From positions 40,182,362-40,246,361 of the forward strand of contig CM049307.1 of assembly GCA_026874595.1 (NCBI GenBank): a stretch of 64,000 bases of DNA, read 5' to 3'. This stretch comes from Sipunculus nudus (Eukaryota > Annelida > Sipuncula > Golfingiida > Sipunculidae). Position numbers and translations under genes: made by a program. The notes below the pieces were generated by a model. That model was not told where the DNA came from. It saw nothing but the letters and a program-made list of their open reading frames with translations, and made no database searches. Shown one piece after another: positions 37,730 through 49,331 of the stretch. Position 1 is the first letter of the stretch. Every line of letters begins with the position of its first letter.

Positions 37730-40700
37730 TAAAGCCCATTTTACATACCCGTAATTGGGGCAAGTTTTGGGGGTGAAATGTTTATTGTCATCCATCATAT
37801 TTGTACTTAAATGAAAGAGAAAAACGTCAAGTGTTGTTCTAACATGTGACCAAGATCCAAACTGGCGCGAACGCAGACTTGTTGGAAAAAATATAAAAAT
37901 GATTGACTTTCACTCACGTGGCCTTGTTACGTGGGCCCTGGTAACATGTCGGCTGCGAGAGTAAAATCAGACACCTACGCTAAATTCATCAGAAATCGGT
38001 AAATTACCAAATGTTGGCAATCAATCCTGGTGACAAAATCAAGTGCAGTGTGTTTACAGATTTAACTTCCGTTAAACATTTCCAAGATCATATATTATCC
38101 CCTTTTTTATTGGTTTAACTTGTGACCAATGATCGCCGTCCGACTGACTGACGCGTCTGACAGACACCACGCACGTGATCTGCGTGACCTCCTTACTGTG
38201 TCATGTACTGGCACTTGAAAACCAATTTTAACCGATATCATATAATAAAATGAGTATTTATTTTAAATATTAACATATTTTCTTAACTAAAAATCGAAGA
38301 TACTGTCATATATCATGTCGTATATATATGTGATGTCTGATTGTTTACTAGTGATCATTTCTGTGCCAAACATTCTATGTACAATCGTAATCGGGCACAA
38401 TCGGCCGTGCACAAGAACTGTCAATCATTCTAAGAGGCTTTTTGGATTGAAAATAAAATTAATACCGTCTTAAATTAGAAACAGCCAGATATTATATGGA
38501 TATAGTTAATTTTCCAGTGTAAAATATAAAGATAACTTTATACTCCATGAAATATTGAAGTAATTATTTTACGACGTACGTGGATCGAACTGTACGCCTA
38601 TACACCCGGATCCTTGAATATGTAAAACAAGACAGTAAGTGACTTATACGCTTGAACAAATATGTATTAATACGGTTTTAACACATACTGAACAGATTTT
38701 ACAAATTTTTATATGTGTAGTACTTCCTGTATATGTATAGGCTACATGTGTACGTGCACGTGTGCGCGCTTTTGTGTGTGTGTGTATATATATAGGCCTA
38801 TGTGCGTATTATAATTTTCATTAGTGATTGAAAAAAGCACCAGTAGTTGTCACTGCCAGTGAAACAAATTTTCGGCGGAGCTGCAAAACATCCTTAAATA
38901 TATATGGCACATAGCAAACTAAATTTAAAAAATATAACCTATTATATTATGAATTGAAGTAAATAATTTTTTTTTGTAATACGTTTGCCTATAACAGGCT
39001 ATTCATTGTTGTAAGGAACAGTTATAAATGTGTGTACCTTTTAAACATAAAATCTGATCACTAATACCAGAACTTATAACTCCTTTTTATATTTCATCCA
39101 TGAAAGTTTCTCAAATCGGGTTCATTCGCCGCCTATGTTCATAAAAAATACATAACGTATACCGCAGACTGCATATATATCGCATATACCGTACGTGCAC
39201 CCGGTATAAACGCCGCTTTATATTGATATCGCTCTCAAAACCCAGTCAACGCTTGCATGCATGGCCCAGGGATTAAATATGGAAAATGTGTCGTGGTCAT
39301 GATAATCCTTTAAAGTCATACGGCGGAGTCAGTCTCAGTCATGATACATGCAAGAAAATGAATAAAATGCATTCGCCAATCTTAAATTAGAAGCTATAGC
39401 GTATATATATATAGTGACGGTGACACAGTGAAAGTAAAATATTAAGACCAAAGATGCGGACTTTCGATATGCATGCGCATGGTGTATTCAAAATGACGAT
39501 CGAGAAACCATGCAGATGGACAAATTAGACTGAAATCTAATTGTACCTTTACATTGCTGTACAATAAGATTTAAAAGACGCAGGTATACAAATATATCTA
39601 TATTGCAAAATGTTTGATGGCTTTGTCTCAAACTTGCCCCTTTCGAAGACCTAAAATACCACAGGGTGTCGGCTTCTATTTTTACCCACCGACCTTGTCA
39701 TTTTCACGTTTGATTGACAGTTTTATTAGCACAAGGAAATTTTCCTATCACACAGAAGATTTTAGCGGAAAGACAGCACACAACATGTGGCCAACCAGAC
39801 GGGGATTCGGAGTGAAAATTACTACTTTAAATTGGCATCTATAACATTAATCATCAAAGGATAATGACATCATTTACAATGTTCGGGAACCGAACGACAT
39901 GTATAATTGCCAGGTGTAGGTCATGGTCCGCGTCTGTACAGCTGACGGGACTGGTGAATACAAAATAAATAAATAAACAAACACCCAAGAGATCATAACT
40001 TATTAGAAGTTTTTGGAACATTCCAGGTGCTTCTTAAGAATTATTGAATTGTTGCTGCATATTGTTTTATAATTAACTGGAACTCTGCCTCTCCGTGAAA
40101 TCACCACCTTGCAGCCTGGGGAGACCGCATGCTTTCCTGCTGAAGCTGAAGTTTTATCAGCAGTGCATGATTTCTGACTATATGAGGGCTTAAATGTACA
40201 AAGTTGCATACGGAGGTTACCAGATTAGCTAAATGATTTGAAGTTAGGTCTCGTGTATACAGCTAGTTAACCAAGGAATTGCATGTGCATCTCAAAATTA
40301 TTAAATAAATTTTCTACTTTTCTTCAAGTGAAGTTGAATTGAATAAATGTAATTATATATTATATTTTCATTTTATATTAATTTCATATGACGTAATTAT
40401 GCTTCATTTAAATGTCACTGAAATAAAGTGCAAATTGAAGACCTGGATAAGTAAGTGCATGAAGATATGTAGGCCTACGTGCAATTGTCCTCTAAGATAC
40501 CAGAATGTACTGCTATGAAATCATAGTAACTAGGCATGATTTTAATAAGCATTGTTGGACTTACGTAGGCCTATATATTTGAATAACATAACCTACATTA
40601 AAATGTACTGTGAAAACATGTTTCTTTGGTGTTACTTCACAGTTTAGTATCGTTTTCCCACGTTTATAAACTTTGGTATTATGTGCATTATCCCCAATAG

Positions 40701-40900
40701 CACATTTTAAAAACACCTTTCCAACAATAAAAAATATTGATTTTCCGTTATTTTATATTCTTGTTAATAACGATTTGTTTACATTAATGTGCATAGGCCT
40801 ATTTATTATATATGTAATAAATTATTGTTCCACTAGTACTACCAGTGTTCTCATTGTTTCTGATCCCTGCGGGAAAAAAATCGATTCTAATGCATACATA

Positions 40901-40986
40901 TTGCATGACGTGAGAGGATGTTTCCAGGTAACTCTTGCATGACGTGAGAGGATGTTTCCAGGTAACTCCCCCCCCCCCCCCCCCCC
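40901..40986. repeat. Exact 34-bp tandem duplication followed by a 19-base C run
   Basis: Positions 40901-40934 and 40935-40968 are identical. Each carries TGACGTGAG (CRE-like) and ends AGGTAACTC. The second runs into C19 at 40968-40986 and then a short ACC repeat. Confidence 0.95.
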
Positions 40987-41060
40987 ACCACCACCACCCC
41001 CACAAAAAAAAAAGAATAATTCGACCGCCAGTCGGCACAGCATCTCATGACGCTTCTTAT

Positions 41061-41163
41061 AATAAACACGCCAGACTCAGTCACGTGAACCATGTCCATT
41101 TAAAAGACACTACAAAATAAACACGCCAGACCCAGTCACGTGAACCTTGCCGATGTAAAAGTA
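41061..41163. repeat. ~55-bp tandem duplication with E-boxes
   Basis: AATAAACACGCCAGAC(T/C)CAG followed by TCACGTGAACC occurs at 41061 and 41116. The perfect E-boxes CACGTG fall at 41082-41087 and 41137-41142. Confidence 0.9.
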
Positions 41164-41628
41164 GATACGATTGGGTGAGAAAAGTTTACAGCGTCAGTGC
41201 GTCACCGCTGGCTGAGGGATGACGCGGTAAAATTGGACCGTTCAGGAAAAAAAACCCCAAACAGACGTGTCGTCTTGCATCTTAATTGTCCAGTAAATGT
41301 TTTATTTATTTTTATTTTTCCGTTATATTGACTAGATAGGATAATTCTGCAACTAAAGTCTGGAAAACCGCCTCGTTAATGTACCTTGTGTGCTACATAT
41401 TGCTAAATTCACTCATTATCGCTCAATCACCGTCAGCCGCGGGGGCGGGTATTACAAAAGAAATTGCATGGATACCCTCAATTAAGAAAATAAGAGTTTT
41501 CACAAGTGTAAGACATTTTGGTTTTGATTTTCTATTTCAAATTTTAGTACCATCGCACTGTTTCGAATGGGAAAGATTTGGATATATCAACGTTTATTTA
41601 GGCTAATCGTTGATCGAACCAAGTGCAC

Positions 41629-43080
41629 ACCTGTTTACCTGTCGCACCTGGATTTTTACCTGTGCAGATAAACGCGACAGACCAACTAAACAGCAATTTT
41701 ATTATTGCATGAAATGTTAACAAACAGGGTAGACACATTTTTCCAGATTTTATTTTAAAATCAGTCGGGGATTTGTTTTTGCCTGCACATGTAAATATAT
41801 ATTAATTTGACATAAAAAGGTATATTACAGGTAACCAGATAATTAGTGCATTTCACACCCATAAATTATATATTTTGCACATTGGAACAAAGTAAATAGT
41901 TTTTATTGCAATGTCCCTTATAACAAGTATAATATATAATTTAAATTAAAAAAATGAGAATTTACCTTTATTTACCTGATCTTACCTGTGCAGGTGAGTA
42001 AACTTTTACAGGTAGAAATTGGCAAAATTGAAATCCACAAGTCTCGTCGCTGTGCAGTTAATTAAAAGATAGCTTCTGCATATTGTTTTAACTCCTTCAA
42101 AATTTTCCTCTCCACTTTTAAAATGAAAAGTTGTCTTTATATTCTGTACTTACAAAGGTAATTAAATCTGTTTAAGATCAAAGGTATCATTTCAGGTAAC
42201 CCAATAAATAGTGCAGTTAGTACCTATAATTCATAAATTTTACACATGGCACTCAAAATTAAGTTGCATGTTTTTTTTTCTCCCTTATTACATGTATAAA
42301 ATATATACTTCATGAAAAAAATAATTTACCTGTATTTACCTGAACTCACCTGTACAGGTGAGTATGTTTTTATGTGTAACTGTAACCAAAATTATCAATT
42401 TATGTTTTACATGTCTGAAAAATCAAAATATAATGGTTTTACACAGTTGACACTTGTTTATCCATATTCTTCTCAGCCACTTTTCAGCATGATTTTGTCA
42501 CTGCCACAGGTAATTAGATCAGTTGAAGAACAAAGGTACTATTCACATAGGTAACTTAATTACTGTATTAAAAGCACCTGTTCTTATATCAAAATGAATT
42601 ATACAGTCCATAAATAGAGAAGGTATTAATTTATAGTAACTATATTGATGAACAAGGTGTTTGCTAACATATTCAGAAAAAAAAATAATTTACCTTTACT
42701 TACCTGTACAGGTAAACATATGTGTTATATGTTAATAATCATAGAATGTGCTCTTTGGGTCAGCAAGCTTTTCAGGTGAAAAATATTTGATTTCCACAGA
42801 AAAATCCAATTTTACTTGCACATTCTGGTTCGTTGGTGGTTCCCTTTCCAGTATTAAACCAAATCATTTACCTTTTTCTTACCTTTAATTAATAATTACC
42901 TTAGAGTGAAAAAAAATCCTTAAATTTCCCTGTTTTTATCAAATGGTTAATGGGTTACCTGAACAGGATGAAAGGGGTCATTTTGGTGATATACCAGTGA
43001 GTGGAAATACAGTTAGTACAGATTTACCTGTTTTTACCTGTATATACCTTAGCTACATACATATCAAACCAGGTATGTAG
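41629..43080. repeat. Degenerate ~363-bp tandem repeat rich in ACCTG/CAGGT
   Basis: A block of the form AATTTACCT...TTACCTG...ACCTGTACAGGTGAGTA lies at about 41960, 42322 and 42687, spacing about 362-365. Each is preceded by a conserved AGGTAAC-containing stretch some 130-150 bp upstream. At least 20 ACCTG or CAGGT pentamers occur between 41629 and 43080, including the palindrome ACCTGTACAGGT in two copies. Confidence 0.75.
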
Positions 43081-44284
43081 AAAATAAATAAAATAACATG
43101 ATGGACATGTACCTGACAGTAAAAGCTGAAAATTTCACAAAGATACCTTTAACGGTTACTGAGTTAATGTCTCTTATATAGATTCATGTCAAAATGTGGA
43201 AAAAATGCAAAATAAATCTGAACAGTAGGAGTGTGACAATCCACAGGCTGATCTGAACAGTAAAGGGTTAATGTGAAAAAGAGCTATTTTTCAGGGGTTT
43301 CAATTTAGGGTTCAATTATTCCCATTGCTTTAAAGAAACCTTTAATAAGATTTGAAGGCTTAATTTTACTATTTACTGAATTATCTGAAGGAAAATGGGA
43401 AAGACCCTTTTAGATCACAGAAAGTAGTTAAAAGGAGGTGGAGCCACCTGTAGGCTATGGTCACATCAGGCATGTGACGTGTCTGCTTAATTAAGTGAAG
43501 AAAGCAGCATGAGTTTAAGAGATATATGGCAGGGGCAGGTAGGACATACAGACAGCAGAACAGTCATACAGACGGATGCAGACCATTTTAGTTGTCATAA
43601 TGGCACAGGACTAAAAACCAGTTTTACAACATGATTATAACTTCAATGTTAACAGAATGTTTTGTACACTTATTGGATAAGAAATATTCATTCAAGTTGA
43701 AATTGTGTCTACATAAATTGATATTTCAATCTTTATCAAGTCACCCATTTTCCTGTGTACACCGCAGAGTCTAGAAAATTCAAATATTTCAGAATATATT
43801 AACTAGTCTGTGGGCAGCAGCTTGGGTAATATCAAGACAAAACTGATACAATATTTACAGACACTCAAGTAAATATACAAAGAGGCACCAAAACCTACAA
43901 TATATCCATTTCCAGGGATGTTGAAATGATTCTGAAGAACAGATTCATCAAAATTTGGTCAAACCTAATTTGCATGAGAGGAATATATCTGGGGAGGATG
44001 CAACTTCTTTAACTAATGAAAGATGCCAGTGAAATAGGCTTAAATTCACTTTAATGAGAGATCATGTTAAAGTGCTGAAAACTCACCAAGAAACCTCTAC
44101 AGTGTTGATTATACCAAAAACTGATATGCAAAACATCAAGATCAATCTAAGTGCACAACACAGAAATAGGAAAAATCAGTTTAGATGAAATCAAATTAAT
44201 ATAAATTTATACAATGTAATGAAAATATCACCCTATGCTCCATGAGGAGTGAAGAGGATTAGGTAGGAAAGTAAGTTATTAACT
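43081..44284. other. Non-coding, nothing recognised apart from one palindromic box
   Basis: GGTGGAGCCACC, a one-base variant of the recurrent palindromic box, lies at 43437-43448. No other structure was seen. Confidence 0.45.
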
Positions 44285-45830
44285 AAGTAAAGACAATATC
44301 AGCAAACACCCAGTCAAGGCAATAACACCATAAACATGGCAAAGGCTATATCCGTTAAAACACAGGACCAAGGCAATGTCAGTGTAAACAATATCAGTGG
44401 AAACAGAAGCAAGTTAATAGCAGTTTAAACACTATAAACACAGGGTTAAAGCAATCATGGTCCAGTCAATATCAGCATAAAAACAAGAAAATGGCAATAT
44501 CAGCATGAACACGGTCAAGGCAATATCAGTGTTAAGACAAGACCAAGGCAATTTCAGCATTAAAACAGGACTGAGGCAATATTAGCACAAACATAAGACC
44601 AAGGCAATATCAGCTAAAACACTGCAAAGCAATATCAGCTTAAACACATGACAGAGGCAATATCAGCTGAAAGACTGTCAAGACAATTTCAGCTTACACA
44701 TGGACAAGGCAATATCAGTGTAAACACTGTCAAGGCAATATCAGCAACAACACAGTCAAGGCAATATCAGCTTAAACACAGGGCCAAGGCAATATCAGTG
44801 TAAACAGAGGATCAAGGCAATATCAGTGTAAACACAGGACCAAGGCAATATCAGTGTTAACAGAATCAAGTTAATAGCAGTTTAACACTGTTAAGACAAG
44901 GTCAAGGCAACCATGGTATTGCGTAAAAACAGGGATTTGGAATATCAGAGTAAAGACAGGGCCAAGGCATTTCAGCATTAAATATGACAAAGGCAATATT
45001 AGCATGAACACTGGACCAAGGAAATATCAGCTTATACACAGTCAAGGCAATGTCAGCTTAAAAACAAGACCAGGGCAATATCAGCATATACAAAGGACCA
45101 AGGTAATATCAGCTTAAACACAGGCGAAGGAACTATCAGCATTACATTGGACCAAGGAAATATCAGTTTAAACACAGGCAAATGCTATGTCAGCTTAAAC
45201 ACAAGACAAAGGCAAACAAAGGCAATATTAGCTTAAACTCAAGACTAAGGCAATATCAACATAAACGCAGGACCAAGGCAATATCAGTGTAAACACAGGA
45301 CCAAGGCAACATCAGTGTAAACCGAATTAAGTTAATAGCAGTTTAAACACTGTAAAGATATGGCCAAAGCAAATATGGTCCAGTAAATATCAGCGTAAAA
45401 AACAGGAAAATGGCAATATCAGCAAAAGCACAGTCAAGGCAATATCAGTGTAAAGACAGGACCAAGGCATTTTCAGCATTAAAATAGGACTGAGGCAAAA
45501 TCAGCATAAGCATAAGACCAAGGCAATATCAGCTTAAACACTGCCAAAGCAATATCAGCTTAAACACAGGACCAAGGCAATATCAGCTTTAACATTGCCA
45601 AAGCCAAAAAGCTTAAACACTGGACCAAGGCAATCTTAGCTCAAACACTGACAATGCAGTTTCAGCTTACACATGGATAAGGCAATATCAGTGTAAACAC
45701 TGTCAAAGCAATATCAGCATCAACACAGTCAAGGCAATATAAGTTTAGACACTAAACTAAGGCATTACAGCTTAAACACAAGGAAATATCAATGTGAACA
45801 AGGGACCAAGGAAATATGAGCTAAAGATTA
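44285..45830. repeat. 28-bp minisatellite, about 50 copies
   Basis: The unit is built from CAAGGCAATATCAG, a T/C-TTAAACAC step and AGGAC, with 10-25 percent divergence. A longer compound segment containing AAGTTAATAGCAGTTTAA recurs near 44411, 44869 and 45330, giving a loose higher-order period of about 460 bp. Confidence 0.95.
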
Positions 45831-47039
45831 AATTCAAGGAACATTTGCCCAAATTCTTGATTGAGTGTACCAGAAGTATGCCTGGTAAGAGATATAAATG
45901 GAATGCTCCACACTTTTATAGCAATACATCACTTTGTTTGCACTATTAAATGTGTACTTTTAATATTGTAACCCCTTGTGATACAATACAAAATCCATAA
46001 CTTAGCAAAAGTAAAGAAACAGATTGAATTAAATAGGGAAAGTTATAACATTCATCTAATTTATGCTAGTTGGAGAAGGGGGGGGGGGGGGGGGAAGCAC
46101 AGGGGAAGCCAAGCTAAGCTGAACCAAGTGGACACGTGGCTGTATTTATTTTCCCTATATAACATCTATAAAACACCTGAGGTTTGGGCCTCTTTTAAAT
46201 AATTTTCAAAATAAATTCTGATATTAAACTTTTTTTACCTGAGAATTTGTTGTTTCTTCAGTCAAACAAGACCATGAAAAGGGGGGCTTGTGTATCTCAT
46301 TTTTTAACCATCCTGGCCCGAATGCAGTGAAGCCCAAAATACCCCACCAAGCAGTCCCAAACAAGCATTTGGACAACACCTCTTTGATTGGCCACAGATT
46401 TTTTAAAAGTTGACCAATACTGTCAATTTTATTGGAAATTATGCTTAACATGCTTAAAAATCAAACAATGGGGTGTTTTTGATGCTCCACCACATGATGG
46501 CTAGAGCCAACCAGAGAAAGCCAGACCATTCACTACTCTCCTTCAGGTTCAGGGCTTGGTGACCCCAGGTCATGTAAACAAATAGGACCACGTGACCAAG
46601 TGAAAGCCAGTCTATGCTGGTGAGGGTTCCATCACCCATTACACACTACTGTTAAACTGGGCTGGCCTGATGTAAACAATACTTGACATAGTGTCTAAAA
46701 ACCTTCAATTAAAGCTCCTCTTTTCAATCAATTTCTTTGAAATTTCAGATTTTATAAGATTAAATCCTTATGTATATATATCCTTAAATCAACACTACCT
46801 ACAGGGAAAAAACATTCCTAGCCAAAGTTTTAGAAAATTTAAGGAATTCATTTTTTATTTATGCTAATAACAAAATTCAGATCTAATTTTGGGTATACAA
46901 TTGAATCTTGATTTAATACAGTTATATCCCTGAAAAAGAGTCTCCAGCTTCAGCAATTCTCATGTTAAGTAAATAAATATATTTCCTGATTTTAATATAA
47001 AGTGCATTATGTTTGGGCCCATAACTTTAAGAAATTACA
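45831..47039. other. Non-coding interval with a 17-base G run
   Basis: G17 at 46078-46094. The region 46240-46640 is moderately GC-rich with open frames on the minus strand that carry no recognisable domain. Nothing else assigned. Confidence 0.4.
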
Positions 47040-47400
47040 CAATATTGACCGAATTTCTGGTATATACACAGGAAATGTATAGAGGAATATGTATATTAAA
47101 TATGATCAAAAACATATCAAAGGTGGTTTTGATATCAGGCAGTCTTGAAGTAAAACAATGAGTTTTTGATGGAACATTAATGTTTTTCCTTAAAATATCT
47201 AGACTGAATGAAGTCTTAGTGACCCCATTTTTGGTATGGAAGAAAATTTTCGGGACGTCTAACTGTATGCTGAATTTGGGATTTGTAGGTCCAACATTTT
47301 CAAAAAATGTGCCCTGTTAACAGACGGCAAGAGAGCTGACAGACAAAGGACCATGACTACAGCTCAGTTGACTATAAGTCATTTGAGTTATAGTTATGGT
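47040..47400 (+). mobile_element. Pearl/Helentron-like fragment (family A)
   Basis: A TTAGTGACCCCATTT...GTCCAAC block leads to GCCCTGTTAACAGACGGC near 47311-47328 and a CTCAGTTGACTATAAGTCA tail. This is the same order as the right end of the copy at 5550-5640. No left end. Confidence 0.55.
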
Positions 47401-47407
47401 CCTTTGT

Positions 47408-47640
47408 CCATGCTAACAAGCAAATGCAATATCTGCTTAAACACAGGAAAAATGCAATATAAGCTTAAACACAGGACAAAGGCAATATAAGCTTAAAAAC
47501 TGGACCAAGGCAATATCAGCTTTAAACAGGGACAAAGGCAATAAAAATGTGAACCCAGTCAAGACAATATCATCTTAAACATAGGACCAAGGCAATACTG
47601 GTGTAAATAAAGTCAAGCAATATTAGATTAATGATAGTCA
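47408..47640. repeat. Second block of the 28-bp minisatellite
   Basis: About eight units of the same family as 44285-45830 (GGCAATATAAGCTTAAAC, AGGACAAAG), separated from the main array by some 1.6 kb of unrelated DNA and a pearl-like fragment. Confidence 0.9.
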
Positions 47641-48969
47641 AGCAAAAGAGAGTCCCTGTGCTGGGGAGAAAAGAGGTATTAGATATAAATGTAACAAAAA
47701 TATCCTAAACCCACTAAACTACATTCTGTGAGCCATGTGTAATAGCAAGAGATATCTTGCATCCTGGAAAACATACAGACACAGACAGGACACACAGACA
47801 CAAGCAAAACCATAACAACCATCCATCATCATGAAGAAATTGTAACTCAAAGCACAACAGATGACAAAAAGAGGAGCCTGGTGTCTCAGTGAACACCTGT
47901 CTTTATACCCTTTACTACTCAAGCTCACCATTGCCCTCTTTATTTTGATATCTAGTTAGTTTCTCAGAGGTTTGAGAAAATTTCCACCCTTCTGCGAGAG
48001 GTCGTAACTGCACAAAACAAACCTCTTCCAGCTATAGTCCATTTCATCACCTCATGTCCACCTGGTTTTTGCTATGAAAATTTTAATTAATTACATTTCC
48101 AGGGAAACAATTATAGTGGAGAGTAAAGGATTAAAGGACCTATTGTTCAACAAGATAAAACAAATAAATACCTACCTTAACACCTTATTTAAGAAACAGT
48201 ATTATTTGAAAATCAGTCTACTTTTTACAACATATCAGACCCATTTATAGCAGTCAATGTCATTGGTCACATGCAAAAACAACCTCAATTCACAGATGCT
48301 GATTGAATGATGTCATGTTAACATTCTAAAAAATTACCTTAACCAGCTAAAACAAAGCTGGCTACTCATGCGGGACACATCATATCTGCCAGATCATTGT
48401 AGGAGACTAAAAAGTTGTAAAACATAAACTGGGGATTTATTGTAAAATTTTAAAATGCCATATAAGGTAATCACTTCCATTTGTAGTTTTCTAGGGTTAA
48501 ATAGGAAAATATAAACTTTTATGAAAATCATCTACTAAAAACAAGTGGACAGCAGGTGGAGAAATGGAGAAATTTCTATACCAACAATCCCTTATCAGTC
48601 TGGTTCTGCATATTGTGGGAAGTTTCATAAAGATTCCAAAAATATGAGAAAGATATGTTCTGTAAAGTAAATGTATAACGTGTCAAAATTTGTCTGAAAT
48701 CTAAAATAAATCTGAGAACTAAATCTGAAATGTCCAAGTTCTGTCATACCAATCATAAAAATATCATACTGTGTACACCTGGTACCAATATGAGTATTAA
48801 GGGTCATGTTTCACTGTTACTTGATTTATAAAAAAGTGTTAGAATAATGAATATTGAAAAAATGAAAATTCACTAATTTCTTATAACATCTCCACCATGC
48901 AAACAATAATTAAAACACTAAACACTGAACTACAACAAAACCAACACATGCATAATCAATTTAAATTGT
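47641..48969. other. Non-coding, downstream of ELAC2
   Basis: AT-rich DNA with no feature recognised. Confidence 0.5.
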
Positions 48970-48979
48970 TTTATTTATT
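48970..48979 (-). terminator. Possible ELAC2 polyadenylation signal
   Basis: On the minus strand two overlapping AATAAA hexamers occur here, about 210 bp past the ELAC2 stop codon and followed by T- and A-rich sequence. This is the first AATAAA I see downstream of the stop. In an AT-rich genome such hexamers are common, so the assignment rests on position alone. Confidence 0.4.
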
Positions 48980-49184
48980 AATAATACAGGTAATTATAAT
49001 ATATTTTGTAAATATGAGGTTATGAGCATATTTCTTGGCAATGCTTATCCTACGACACACACCTCTGGTACTCACTGAGCGACAGTCAGCATCTTCCTGC
49101 CTGTGGGGGAACTTCCCTACCATCTATAAACAAGCACTGTATCTCTTGCATATAGTACTGCAGTCACTGTGGACCCAGCTCCTG

Positions 49185-49331
49185 TCACCTCTGTTTATTG
49201 TTCTGTTTATTGTTCTGTTTATTGTTCTGTTTCTTTTTGCTCTTCACCTCGAGATCTGCATAATCCTCCGCAAACATGGCCTTCAGTACAGGGGTAAATG
49301 TCGGCAACTTTGGTAGGTCATGAGGTCGAAT
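49185..49331 (-). CDS. ELAC2: ELAC2 terminal coding exon with stop
   Basis: 147 bp, acceptor atttcag. It reads [20 protein letters not shown], matching human DFPTMPKLIPPLKALF, then a short basic tail, KSKKK followed by QNNK three times and QR, and a TGA stop at 49185-49187. The QNNK repeat is encoded by three perfect tandem 12-bp units at 49192-49227 and replaces the longer charged tail of the human protein. Confidence 0.94.
   Translation of the reverse strand: MRPHDLPKLPTFTPVLKAMFAEDYADLEVKSKKKQNNKQNNKQNNKQR

Larger units (their letters stand above)
37600..41600. promoter_or_regulatory. CpG-rich block, candidate promoter or regulatory domain
   Basis: CpG dinucleotides are markedly more frequent here than elsewhere in this CpG-poor window. 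The block holds duplicated CpG palindromes (37666-37729), ATGCATGCGCATGG resembling an NRF1 half-site (near 39470), a duplicated TGACGTGA block (40901-40968), a duplicated CACGTG block (41061-41163) and a GC box GGGGCGGG (41442-41449). Short frames, such as 76 codons at 39614-39844, have no recognised similarity. A transcription start is plausible, but no gene or direction can be assigned. Confidence 0.45.

Noticed and set aside
40799-41120. Glycine- or proline-rich overlapping frames
   Set aside because: Caused by the C19 run and the ACC repeat on both strands.
44285-45830. CRISPR-like regularly spaced repeats
   Set aside because: Units are contiguous and diverged, without unique spacers of constant length, and the genome is clearly eukaryotic.
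46224-46639. Two minus-strand frames of 61-75 codons with tryptophan-rich stretches
   Set aside because: No family recognised, no splice sites linking them, and no repeat of the pattern elsewhere; left as non-coding.
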